Below, in pieces: positions 45,696-53,503 of a stretch of 63,675 nt of DNA. The notes under the pieces are model-generated. The model did no database searches. It saw only the letters and a program-made list of their open reading frames with translations, and was not told the origin of the DNA. The first letter of the stretch is position 1. Each line of letters begins with the position of its first letter. Source of the stretch: Bacteroidales bacterium (GTDB lineage: Bacteria > Bacteroidota > Bacteroidia > Bacteroidales > WCHB1-69); contig JAFRUI010000028.1 in the NCBI GenBank assembly GCA_017438945.1, forward strand, positions 1-63,675, read 5' to 3'. The position numbers and the translations under genes were made by a program.

Positions 45696-47087
45696 ATGCA
45701 AACAAAACTATATTTCCAACCTGTTGAAATCCAACATCGCGACATTTTTCAACCCTATTTGACGAAAAACTCGCAGACCTGCGATCGGACATTTGCCAAC
45801 ACTTTCTGTTGGCAGCACCTTTATCACACCAAATGGGCCGAAGCAAACGGCTTTCTCGTCATTCGGGCATTCATCAATGGCGAAAGAAGAGCCGCTTACA
45901 TCATTGTCTCCCAAAAAGACAAGCCCAATTACTCTGACATTCTCTCCGCTTTGGAAGCCGATGCCGCTGAATTTGACCAATCCTTGACACTCATGGGTCT
46001 CAGTGAAGAGGAGTGCAATGCTTTGCAACGGCAATTTCCCGAACAGTTTTTCTTCGACAAAAACCGGGATTTCGCAGATTATGTCTATAAAACCGAAGAC
46101 CTTAAAACCCTAAAGGGACGGAAATATGCCCAAAAAAGAAACCACGTCAACAAATTCGAATCGCTGTATAACTATCATTATGAAGCCATTTCGGGAAAAA
46201 ACATTGCCGAATGCATGCAGTTGGAGGAATCCTGGATCAGTCAGCACGCAGAAGACGAGTCCGCGCAATCCGAATACATCGCCATCCAAAAAGCGTTTCA
46301 GAACTTCGAAGCACTTGGCCTTTTCGGAGGAGCGCTTTATGTGGACGACAAGTTAGTGGCTTTCACTTACGGTTCGGCCATCCGCCACGACATTTTCTGC
46401 ACCCATGTGGAAAAGGCTGACATCCATTACGAAGGGGTCTATCAGATGATCAACTATCTGTTTGCACAGCACCTCCCCGAACAGTTTACATTTATCAACA
46501 GAGAGGAAGACATGGGACTGGCTGGGCTGCGAAAATCCAAGACCTCGTACCAACCTGCAATGCTGGCATACAAACACACGGCTCTGAAACTGAACGATGA
46601 GATGCAAGACATCATCCATGTATGGAGAAGGTGTTTCGGCGATGATGATCCGTCCATCTACACCTTCCTGTCGCGTTACTACTTCAACCACTGCACGATG
46701 TTGGAAAAAAGGGATGGCCGCGTGATTTCCACGGTTTTCATGATTCCTTGCCAAACCCGGTTCGGACTCGCCGCCTACTTGTATGGCATCGCCACACTTC
46801 CCGAATATCAACATCAAGGCATTTCCAGCAGATTAATCCGGCAAATGTTGGAAAAATGTCGGAATAACGGAGCCGTTTTCAGTTTCCTGATTCCTGAAGA
46901 CGAGAAGCTGAAAGAGTATTACGCACGGTTCGGATATATACGTACGCAAACCAACGTTGTTTTTGAGAGTGACATGGATTTGGGAACCGGCGACACAAAA
47001 AAAGACAGAATCATGATTCTGCCTTTTGATGACACTTTTAGGATTGAAAATCTATCCGAAACATTGGACTGCCGCCCTATGTTATAG
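45696..47087 (+). CDS. DUF2156 (LPG-synthase C-terminal-like)-GNAT fusion acyltransferase
   Basis: A 463-aa two-domain protein. N-terminal about 290 residues: FQPYLTKNSQTCDRTFANTFCWQHLY, LKTLKGRKYAQKRNHVNKFE, GGALYVDDKLVAFTYGSAI and FINREEDMGLAGLRKSKTSYQPA, the DUF2156 pattern seen in lysyl-phosphatidylglycerol synthase C-domains. C-terminal about 150 residues: a GNAT domain with ATLPEYQHQGISSRLIRQML (acetyl-CoA loop Q/RxxG) and EYYARFGYIRT. Function unknown; transfer of an acyl or aminoacyl group to lipid or small molecule is plausible. Start ATG 45696 follows the gldJ terminator. The stop TAG is part of a TTATAG repeat. Confidence 0.82.
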   Translation: MQTKLYFQPVEIQHRDIFQPYLTKNSQTCDRTFANTFCWQHLYHTKWAEANGFLVIRAFINGERRAAYIIVSQKDKPNYSDILSALEADAAEFDQSLTLMGLSEEECNALQRQFPEQFFFDKNRDFADYVYKTEDLKTLKGRKYAQKRNHVNKFESLYNYHYEAISGKNIAECMQLEESWISQHAEDESAQSEYIAIQKAFQNFEALGLFGGALYVDDKLVAFTYGSAIRHDIFCTHVEKADIHYEGVYQMINYLFAQHLPEQFTFINREEDMGLAGLRKSKTSYQPAMLAYKHTALKLNDEMQDIIHVWRRCFGDDDPSIYTFLSRYYFNHCTMLEKRDGRVISTVFMIPCQTRFGLAAYLYGIATLPEYQHQGISSRLIRQMLEKCRNNGAVFSFLIPEDEKLKEYYARFGYIRTQTNVVFESDMDLGTGDTKKDRIMILPFDDTFRIENLSETLDCRPML

Positions 47088-47123
47088 TCATAGTTATAGT
47101 TATAGTTATCGTTATAGTTATCG
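47082..47123 (+). repeat. TTATAG hexamer repeat between convergent genes
   Basis: About seven units (TTATAG, TCATAG, TTATCG); the first provides the stop codon of the DUF2156-GNAT gene. Confidence 0.88.
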
Positions 47124-47136
47124 TCTTTGCTAGGGC

Positions 47137-47583
47137 TTATTCGACCTCCTCCAGGTTCACCCCTTTAAAGCGCATAAGCTCCCTCTCCTCTGAAAAGAGG
47201 ATCAGTTCGTTGTCATGTAATTCGTAACGTGTGACATCGCGTTTCAGAATGACCAGGAAACGTCTTTCCACCTCCATTTTGGAACAGAGGCGTTTTGTGG
47301 CTCCATCGAATTGTAACCTCATCTTCTGCTTTTTTGTAATCTCGTATGTGCCGAAAAATGTGTTACAACCGAGATTGCCATGAAAAGCACCTGCAGTGTC
47401 GAACACTATAAAGGGATGCAGGGCAAAATCTTTGTTGATTTCCTCGTTTTCCAATGCCACCAGCATCCACTGAGTACCCACCAGCGGGAATTTGCCGGCT
47501 TTCACGTTTTTTTTGGAAGTTTTACAGCAGCTGCAGGACAAAATGAGGATTATTGCCGTCAGGCAGTACAATGTTTTTCTCAT
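47137..47583 (-). CDS. META-domain (HslJ-like) lipoprotein
   Basis: A 148-aa lipoprotein: ILILSCSCC (lipobox Cys), then a META domain from about 35: GTQWMLVALENEEI, PFIVFDTAGAFHGNLGCNTFFGTYEI, ending EERELMRFKGV. META/HslJ proteins are small envelope proteins linked to heat shock or antibiotic tolerance in other bacteria; the role here is unknown. It lies 6 nt downstream of engB on the same strand. Confidence 0.85.
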   Translation of the reverse strand: MRKTLYCLTAIILILSCSCCKTSKKNVKAGKFPLVGTQWMLVALENEEINKDFALHPFIVFDTAGAFHGNLGCNTFFGTYEITKKQKMRLQFDGATKRLCSKMEVERRFLVILKRDVTRYELHDNELILFSEERELMRFKGVNLEEVE

Positions 47584-47589
47584 AGCTGT

Positions 47590-48198
47590 CTATTTGGTGT
47601 TATTAAACTGTTGGTTTATCTGATCAATAAACTCCAGAATCTGATCCTTTCCAAGGCCCGACAATGAAGAGGATTTAATCATCACCGGGAGTTCCTCCCA
47701 TGTTTCATAAAGCTTGTTTTTCATTTTCTGGATGTTGCTCATGGCTTTTCCCGTGGACACTTTATCCGCTTTGGTGAAAATAATGGCAAACGGTATGCCA
47801 TTTTCCCCGAGGTTGTTGATGAAATCCACATCGTTTTGTTGGGGTTCCAGCCGGGAATCCACCAGTTCAAAAACCATTTGCAGATTTTCACGGTGAAGAA
47901 GGTAATCGGAGATCATCTTCTGCCATTTTTCACGATTGGTTTTAGAGGTTCTGGCGAATCCATAACCGGGCAAATCCACAAGATACCAAGTTTTATTCAT
48001 TAAGAAATGGTTGATGGTCTGCGTCTTCCCGGGTTTTGAAGAGGTTTTGGCCAATTTGCTGTTATTTGTCAGCATATTGATAAGGGAAGATTTGCCCACG
48101 TTGGATCTTCCGATAAACGCATACTCAGGTTTATCCGGCGCGGGGCACTTTCGCCAGTCAACTACGCTTTGCAGATATTCAGCTGTTTTGATTTGCAT
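47590..48198 (-). CDS. engB: Ribosome-biogenesis GTPase EngB (YihA/YsxC)
   Basis: A 202-aa Era-like GTPase: G1 FIGRSNVGKSSLIN, G2 region KPGKTQTINHF, G3 LVDLPGYGFA, G4 IFTKADKVS, G5-like SSLSGLGK. It acts late in 50S assembly and is essential in many bacteria. The start is ATG 48198 (MQIKTAEYLQSV); the frame extends into the upstream EnvC-like gene only by chance. Encoded 7 nt after that gene, so co-transcription is likely. Confidence 0.94.
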   Translation of the reverse strand: MQIKTAEYLQSVVDWRKCPAPDKPEYAFIGRSNVGKSSLINMLTNNSKLAKTSSKPGKTQTINHFLMNKTWYLVDLPGYGFARTSKTNREKWQKMISDYLLHRENLQMVFELVDSRLEPQQNDVDFINNLGENGIPFAIIFTKADKVSTGKAMSNIQKMKNKLYETWEELPVMIKSSSLSGLGKDQILEFIDQINQQFNNTK

Positions 48199-48205
48199 TT
48201 CAAGT

Positions 48206-49513
48206 CTATTTTCGGGCCAGCCATTCGTTCGGGTTGACATATCGGTCGTTCTTCCAGATCTCGAAATGGAGTTCATACGTGTTGGAAGAGGAGCTTTTGG
48301 CCACCGTGCCGATAGTCTGTTTTGTGGAGACTTTGTCCCCTTTCTTCACGCTGGATGAAGAAAGATTCTGGTATACTGTCAGATATTCCCCATGGCGGAT
48401 CATCACCACCGTGGTGCCCATGATATTCATCACGCCCGTCACAACACCTTCAAACACTGCACGGGCTGGGGTCCCGGCTTCCACCATGATGTCGATGCCA
48501 TGGTTCTCGACTTGGACGGAAGGTACATCCGGATGGGGGTAGTTGCCGAAATCACTTACTTTCGCGCCTTTGGAGACCGGCCAGGGCAGTCGCCCCTTGT
48601 TGTTGATGAAAGAGGTGTTCAGGGTTTTCTCCTCCGGGGTCAACGAGATGGTTGCGGAGGCTTTTGGGGAAGAGCTTGCGGTGTGGGAAGCTGTGGAAGC
48701 GGAAGATTTTCCCGACGAGGTGTTGGCGTTCTTTTTGCGTTCCGCATTGGCTCTGGCGATCTCTTCTTTCACCGCCCGCTGGATCGCCGCATCTATATTT
48801 TTCCGTTGCTGCTGTTTTTGCTTCAGCTCAGCATTCAACTTCTGCGACTCCTTCTTTAACTTTTCAGCATTTTGCGTTTTCTTCCGACGGTCAACCTCCA
48901 GATTCTTGATTTCCTGTTCTTTGGTGGAAAGAGTGTTGAGTTTGTCATTTTTCAGTATCACAATTTCCTCGTTCTTTTTTGCCAATTCCTTCGTTGTTTT
49001 GGCGATTTTCACGGACTGCTCACGGACGTTCCGGGAAAAAATGGTGTAATACCGCAGCCGGCGGAACATTTGGGAGAAATCGTCAGCCGCCAGAATGAAT
49101 GTGACCTTATCCATGAGCCTGCGGTTGCGGTACGCGTTATAGACCACCTGCGCATAATCTGCCTTCATATAAGCCAACCTCTTTTCCAGTTGACTGATTT
49201 CGTGTTGGTTCTGTTCCTGTTCATCCTCCATTTGGATGATTTGGGAATTCAAGTTGGTGATGATTTTTTCACGATTGTGAATTTGCTGCCGCAACAACGC
49301 CGCCTGCTGGACGGCTGCTTTCTGGTTGGACTCCGTTTTTTTCAGCAGCTTCTTCGTGTTGGCAATCTCGTTTTCAATTTTCTGTTTGTCCTTTTTCAGC
49401 TGCGTGCTGCTTTTCCCGTTTTGTGCGTAACCCTGCACGGAAAGGGACAACACACCCACCAAAATCCACATTCGAACAGCTTTCGGGCAATATAGGTTCT
49501 GAAAAATCCACAT
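48206..49513 (-). CDS. EnvC-like murein hydrolase activator (degenerate M23 domain)
   Basis: A 435-aa periplasmic protein: N-terminal signal segment (MWILVGVLSLSVQGYAQ), two long coiled coils (about 30-240, rich in Q, K and E), an Ala/Ser-rich linker, and a C-terminal LytM/M23 domain (about 305-430: LPWPVSKGAKVSDFGNY, NHGIDIM, YELHFEIW). The usual catalytic HxH is EXH (ELHFE) and the Y-x-H-L position is YQNL, so it is probably an activator of amidases, like EnvC, rather than an enzyme. A promoter at 49532-49539 overlaps the longer ATG 49534, so 49513 (or 49471) is the start. Confidence 0.87.
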   Translation of the reverse strand: MWIFQNLYCPKAVRMWILVGVLSLSVQGYAQNGKSSTQLKKDKQKIENEIANTKKLLKKTESNQKAAVQQAALLRQQIHNREKIITNLNSQIIQMEDEQEQNQHEISQLEKRLAYMKADYAQVVYNAYRNRRLMDKVTFILAADDFSQMFRRLRYYTIFSRNVREQSVKIAKTTKELAKKNEEIVILKNDKLNTLSTKEQEIKNLEVDRRKKTQNAEKLKKESQKLNAELKQKQQQRKNIDAAIQRAVKEEIARANAERKKNANTSSGKSSASTASHTASSSPKASATISLTPEEKTLNTSFINNKGRLPWPVSKGAKVSDFGNYPHPDVPSVQVENHGIDIMVEAGTPARAVFEGVVTGVMNIMGTTVVMIRHGEYLTVYQNLSSSSVKKGDKVSTKQTIGTVAKSSSSNTYELHFEIWKNDRYVNPNEWLARK

Positions 49514-49531
49514 ACTATATAATATAACCTG

Positions 49532-49539
49532 CAAAAGTA
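49532..49539 (-). promoter_or_regulatory. -7 promoter element of the EnvC-like-engB-META unit
   Basis: Minus strand TACTTTTG followed by CAGG, 19 nt before ATG 49513. Confidence 0.58.
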
Positions 49540-49616
49540 ACAGTTATTTACGTCTTTTCGTTAATAGTTCAGCATTTTTATGAACACCCCAACGTTAATC
49601 GCGTCAGATTATTTTC

Positions 49617-49624
49617 TATTTTTG
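49617..49624 (+). promoter_or_regulatory. -7 promoter element of pnuC
   Basis: TATTTTTG followed by CGCGC, 25 nt before ATG 49649; it excludes the upstream in-frame ATG 49580. Confidence 0.58.
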
Positions 49625-49648
49625 CGCGCTTTTCAAGATTGTCTTTTT

Positions 49649-50248
49649 ATGTCAACAGAACTTATCTTTGAGATTATTGGAGCGGTCATCGGATTGGTAT
49701 ACCTTTATTTGGAATACAAGGCCGATGTTTGGTTATGGCCCGTGGGCATTTTGATGTCACTCTTTTATGTGGTCATATTCTTCCACGGGAAGTTTTACGC
49801 CGACGCGGCCATCTACCTTTACTATATTGGGGCGAACACGTATGGCTTGTTCCAATGGACCCGTTCACGACAAAAAACGACAACGGAGAACGACAATTCT
49901 GCCGAAATGCCCATCACACACGTGCCTGCCAAACGCGTTCTGCCATTAGCTGCGGTGACACTTGTCCTGTGGATGGTTCTCTATTTGATTCTGAAAACCG
50001 TCACGGACAGTCCGGTACCCTTGGGCGATGCATTCACCACGTCGGTCAGCATCGTGGCCACATGGATGCTGGCGCAGAAATACATCGAGCAATGGTGGTT
50101 GTGGGTTGTGGTCAATATCGTTTCCACCATGCTCTATTTTTGGAAAGGGCTCTATCCCACTGGCGTGCTGTTTTGTGTATATGTCATCGTGGCCATTCTC
50201 GGATACTTCCGTTGGAGGAAAGAGATGGTGCAAGACGACAATATGTGA
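49649..50248 (+). CDS. pnuC: PnuC-family nicotinamide riboside transporter
   Basis: A 199-aa inner-membrane protein with seven predicted helices. IIGAVIGLVYLYLEYKADVWLWPVGILMSLFYVVIFF near the N-terminus, YYIGANTYGLFQW and AQKYIEQWWLWVVVNIVSTMLYFWKGLYPTGVLFCVY match PnuC (WxxW and NxxY/W features). It carries nicotinamide riboside or a related vitamin (PnuT-type thiamine paralogues exist). No riboswitch is seen upstream, so the vitamin is not fixed by context. Confidence 0.9.
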   Translation: MSTELIFEIIGAVIGLVYLYLEYKADVWLWPVGILMSLFYVVIFFHGKFYADAAIYLYYIGANTYGLFQWTRSRQKTTTENDNSAEMPITHVPAKRVLPLAAVTLVLWMVLYLILKTVTDSPVPLGDAFTTSVSIVATWMLAQKYIEQWWLWVVVNIVSTMLYFWKGLYPTGVLFCVYVIVAILGYFRWRKEMVQDDNM

Positions 50249-50252
50249 CAAT

Positions 50253-50282
50253 GGTAGGGGTGAATAATTATTCGCCCCTACC
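50253..50282. repeat. 30-bp near-perfect palindrome (GGTAGGGG... family)
   Basis: GGTAGGGGTGAATAA faces TTATTCGCCCCTACC with one G/T mismatch. Same length and architecture as the GTAGAGACG palindromes (purine-shifted). It sits between convergent pnuC and purD and may terminate both. Confidence 0.85.
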
Positions 50283-50320
50283 ACGTCCGTCATTTTTCAT
50301 TAATATTGACGATGTTTACG

Positions 50321-51583
50321 TTACACTGACTGCCAGCCAATGTCTTTGCGGAAGAACAAATCGGCATGTTCTAACGCCTTAACTCCTTGATACGCATCTT
50401 GTTGCGCTTCTTTGAGCGTTTTTCCTCTGCCCACGACAAAAAGTACACGACCGCCGTTGGAGAGTAACTGGCCGTTTTCCTCCTTTACGCCCATGCAGAA
50501 AACCTGCTGCTTGACGTCCGCGGGGTTGGATAAGGGAATATTTTTCGTATAGCTGCCAGGGTACCCTTTAGCCGCCATCACAACACCCAAAAAGGCATCC
50601 TCGTAAAATTCTGGTTTAACATCCTTGTTATCAAGAATATCCAACATCATCTGGGTAAGATCCGATTTGAGTTTCGGCAATACCACTTCGGTCTCGGGAT
50701 CGCCAAACCGGGCATTGAATTCAATCACTTTCGGGCCCTCAGCGGTCAGCATCAACCCACCGTAAAGCACTCCGCAGAATGGACAGCCCTCAGCGATCAG
50801 AGCTTTAGCTGTCGGCTTCATGATATGCTCCACGGCCCAATCAATTTGATCCTGCGGGATAACGGGCACGGGGGAATAAGCCCCCATACCGCCGGTATTC
50901 GGCCCTTTGTCTCCATCGTATGCACGCTTGTGATCCTGCGCTATGACGAGCGGCACCACCTGTTCCCCGTTCACGAGCGTGAGCAGTGAGAATTCAGGTC
51001 CCTGCAGGAATTCTTCCATCACCACTTTGCCCTTACCAAAGCGATTGTCCAGTAGCATGTCTCGCAGGGCATTGTCTGCCTCCTCCACGGTCATGGCGAC
51101 CACTACCCCTTTTCCGGCGGCCAATCCGTCATATTTGATGACGATGGGAGCCCCCTTTTCATCCAGATAGGTTTTCGCATCCTCATAGCAATCAAACGTG
51201 CAATAGGCTGCCGTGGGGATATCGTACTTCCGCATCAGATTTTTGGCGAACTCCTTGCTGCTTTCAATTTGCGCAGCGGCAGCAGTCGGTGCGAAGATGC
51301 GCAGTCCGGCGGCGGCAAACACCGTGGCAATGTCATTGGCGAGGGCGGCCTCAGGACCCACTACCGTCAAATCGATACGATTCTGCAAGGCGAAGTCGCG
51401 GAGAGCATCTGTCGCGTTCTCGTCAAGGCTGACCAGCGTGATAGGAGCACCGGTCTGCCGAGTGATTTCCGTCATGCCGGCGTTTCCGGGTGCGATAAAC
51501 AATTCCGGCTTCAAAGCCGACTGTGCCATTTTCCATGCGATGGCGTGCTCACGTCCACCGCGTCCAATTACCAATATTTTCAT
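50321..51583 (-). CDS. purD: Phosphoribosylamine-glycine ligase
   Basis: A 420-aa ATP-grasp enzyme of purine synthesis. N-terminal MKILVIGRGGREHAIAWKM, SSKEFAKNLMRKYDIPTA, GAPIVIKYDGLAAGKGVVVA, EFSLLTLVNGEQVVPL, KRAYDGDKGPNTGGMGAYSPVP and FNARFGDPETEVVLP are all diagnostic. It is translated from ATG 51583, which overlaps the stop of the upstream MltF-like gene by 4 nt (ATGA). Confidence 0.97.
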   Translation of the reverse strand: MKILVIGRGGREHAIAWKMAQSALKPELFIAPGNAGMTEITRQTGAPITLVSLDENATDALRDFALQNRIDLTVVGPEAALANDIATVFAAAGLRIFAPTAAAAQIESSKEFAKNLMRKYDIPTAAYCTFDCYEDAKTYLDEKGAPIVIKYDGLAAGKGVVVAMTVEEADNALRDMLLDNRFGKGKVVMEEFLQGPEFSLLTLVNGEQVVPLVIAQDHKRAYDGDKGPNTGGMGAYSPVPVIPQDQIDWAVEHIMKPTAKALIAEGCPFCGVLYGGLMLTAEGPKVIEFNARFGDPETEVVLPKLKSDLTQMMLDILDNKDVKPEFYEDAFLGVVMAAKGYPGSYTKNIPLSNPADVKQQVFCMGVKEENGQLLSNGGRVLFVVGRGKTLKEAQQDAYQGVKALEHADLFFRKDIGWQSV

Positions 51584-52941
51584 TCTTCTTTTGTTATTGC
51601 AAATCCATTGTAACGCGACATCACCTCATCCACATAGTTAACCGTATGTTTTCCAGGATAATAGCCGCATTTCACAACGGTATCCCTATAATATTCTTTG
51701 TGTGATTTCAAGATCAGATATTCTGCCACTTTTGCCCATCGCGTGTTGTCTTCACCATATTTCTTGCATAGGGCAATGGCATCGAGAATATGCCCGGGTC
51801 CGGAGTTGTAGGCTCCCGACACAAAATAGTAAAGGTCTGCAGTGTCCACTTTATCTCTGAAAATATTGCAGAGAAACGCGATGTACTTGGCCCCGGCCCA
51901 TATTTGTTCTTCCACGGTGGACGAATCGGTGATGCCGTAGCGTTCGCAGGTGACGGGCATCATCTGCATAATACCATAGCTGCCGCCGAAACCGACCAAA
52001 TCAGGGATAAACCTCGACTCCTGATAGATAATGGAGGAAATCAGCCGCCAGTCAAATCCATATTTGGCGGCTGCCTTCTTCAGCACGGCATCATATTGGG
52101 AGGTACTGTTACGGCTCTTGCCGAAAGAGCGGGAAATGACATACGAGTGCGGCGAGAGATATTTCTCGCAAAGGGTTTGATACTTGTTTGTCTCCTTGTA
52201 TTGTTCCAGCCACTGGTTGATGGTGTCGTTCAACAGCTTGTTGTGGGTGTTCAGGATCCAGGTCCGCGGAAAATTATCTCCGACACGGGGGCCGATTGTC
52301 AGCTGACTATAAAAAGGCATCAGTGTGACCGCCTCGTTGTAATTGCACACCGCATAGTCAATCTGCTTGTCCACGAGCATGTCCATCAAGTCCTCTATGG
52401 CCAAATCGGGATTGTGTTTTATCTTCCATCCCTCATTATTATCAAAAGAGCTGAAATCCAGCTTGTTCTGGTATTTTGCGGCAGTGTTGACAACGCGGAC
52501 CACCGAATCAGACACATTCGCTTTTTTGCGCATGATCAGCACGGGATAGGTATACGCCACAGGATTGGACAATGTGAGGTAATCCGGCACATAGTTGGTT
52601 TTGTCGAAATCGAAACAGACAATGTCGTATTGGTTTGACAAGGCAGTGACGAACATTTTGTCGGGATCTGACTCTATGGTAATATCCACCGGGTGATGCA
52701 AATCCTTCTCCAACTGTTTCAGCATATCATATTGAAATCCGATCACCGAACCTTGATAGACAAAATAGTCGGCAGCATGATAAAACAGACACACCGACAA
52801 GGTGTCGCTGTGTTCCTTTTGTTTTTTTTCCAGTTTGGGGATATGCAGTTTGGGGATAAACCGTCCATGCGAAAACACACCGACGGCGAGGAACAGACTA
52901 GCTACAACTAAAAACAGATAACTAAGATGTTTCTTCTTCAA
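51580..52941 (-). CDS. mltF: MltF-like membrane-associated lytic transglycosylase
   Basis: A 453-aa protein with an N-terminal signal or anchor (LSYLFLVVASLFLAVGVF). Residues about 45-270 are an SBP_bac_3-type solute-binding domain (TLSVCLFYHAADYFVYQGSVIGFQYDMLKQL), and about 285-450 a family 1 lytic transglycosylase with catalytic Glu in IYQESRFIPDLVGFGGSYGIMQMMP and AYNSGPGH. This is the MltF layout; it cleaves peptidoglycan glycan strands to anhydro-muropeptides. A 4-nt overlap with purD suggests co-expression. Confidence 0.92.
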   Translation of the reverse strand: MKKKHLSYLFLVVASLFLAVGVFSHGRFIPKLHIPKLEKKQKEHSDTLSVCLFYHAADYFVYQGSVIGFQYDMLKQLEKDLHHPVDITIESDPDKMFVTALSNQYDIVCFDFDKTNYVPDYLTLSNPVAYTYPVLIMRKKANVSDSVVRVVNTAAKYQNKLDFSSFDNNEGWKIKHNPDLAIEDLMDMLVDKQIDYAVCNYNEAVTLMPFYSQLTIGPRVGDNFPRTWILNTHNKLLNDTINQWLEQYKETNKYQTLCEKYLSPHSYVISRSFGKSRNSTSQYDAVLKKAAAKYGFDWRLISSIIYQESRFIPDLVGFGGSYGIMQMMPVTCERYGITDSSTVEEQIWAGAKYIAFLCNIFRDKVDTADLYYFVSGAYNSGPGHILDAIALCKKYGEDNTRWAKVAEYLILKSHKEYYRDTVVKCGYYPGKHTVNYVDEVMSRYNGFAITKEE

Positions 52942-52951
52942 AATCAGGGAT

Positions 52952-53377
52952 TTAGTTAGTCGCGACCATCAAAATGGTCTTTTCTGTCGTCTCACCTTCA
53001 TTCACTTGTACCTGAGTGGTACCCGTGTATTTGTTGATGGCGACAATATTGCTGTCCAAATCCAGGATGGTGTCAATTTTCAAAGCATTCACAATCAGCA
53101 ATGCAGGATATTTGAGTGTGTAGGTGAACACGCCGAAAGCATCCGTTTTCACATTCTGGACTCTGGATATGGCAGTATCCACTGCCAAGCCCGAATTATA
53201 TTTCACGGTGTCGAAAGAAATAAGCGCGAATGGGACCACGGAATCCGCATCCATGCCGTTGGAGGAGTAATAGCAAGTGACTTTCATATTGCAGGAATGG
53301 TCTTTCTTGCACTGGGTGAACAACACTGCAACTACCACGGCAACAACTATCGGCAGAAAAAATCTCAAATTTTTCAT
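52952..53377 (-). CDS. Small lipoprotein of unknown function
   Basis: A 141-aa protein with signal sequence LPIVVAVVVAVLFTQC (lipobox Cys23) followed by KKDHSCNMKVTCYYSSNG, suggesting a disulfide pair. The remainder is beta-rich (FGVFTYTLKYPALLIV, GTTQVQVNEGETTEKTILM) and resembles the small Ig/carboxypeptidase-regulatory-like lipoproteins of Bacteroidetes. No function assigned. It precedes the mltF-like gene by 10 nt on the same strand, so it heads the lipoprotein-mltF-purD unit. Confidence 0.8.
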   Translation of the reverse strand: MKNLRFFLPIVVAVVVAVLFTQCKKDHSCNMKVTCYYSSNGMDADSVVPFALISFDTVKYNSGLAVDTAISRVQNVKTDAFGVFTYTLKYPALLIVNALKIDTILDLDSNIVAINKYTGTTQVQVNEGETTEKTILMVATN

Positions 53378-53452
53378 AACGGTTTATTTTCTAAAAACGA
53401 AATGCAAAAATATAAAATATTTCGAAACACGGGAGTTTTTCTGATATTTTTG

Positions 53453-53460
53453 TATTTTTG
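53453..53460 (+). promoter_or_regulatory. -7 promoter element of lspA
   Basis: TATTTTTG followed by CCGACT, 43 nt before the TTG start at 53504. Confidence 0.58.
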
Positions 53461-53503
53461 CCGACTTATAACAATTATTGTCTAACTTATTAATAAAGTC
53501 AAA

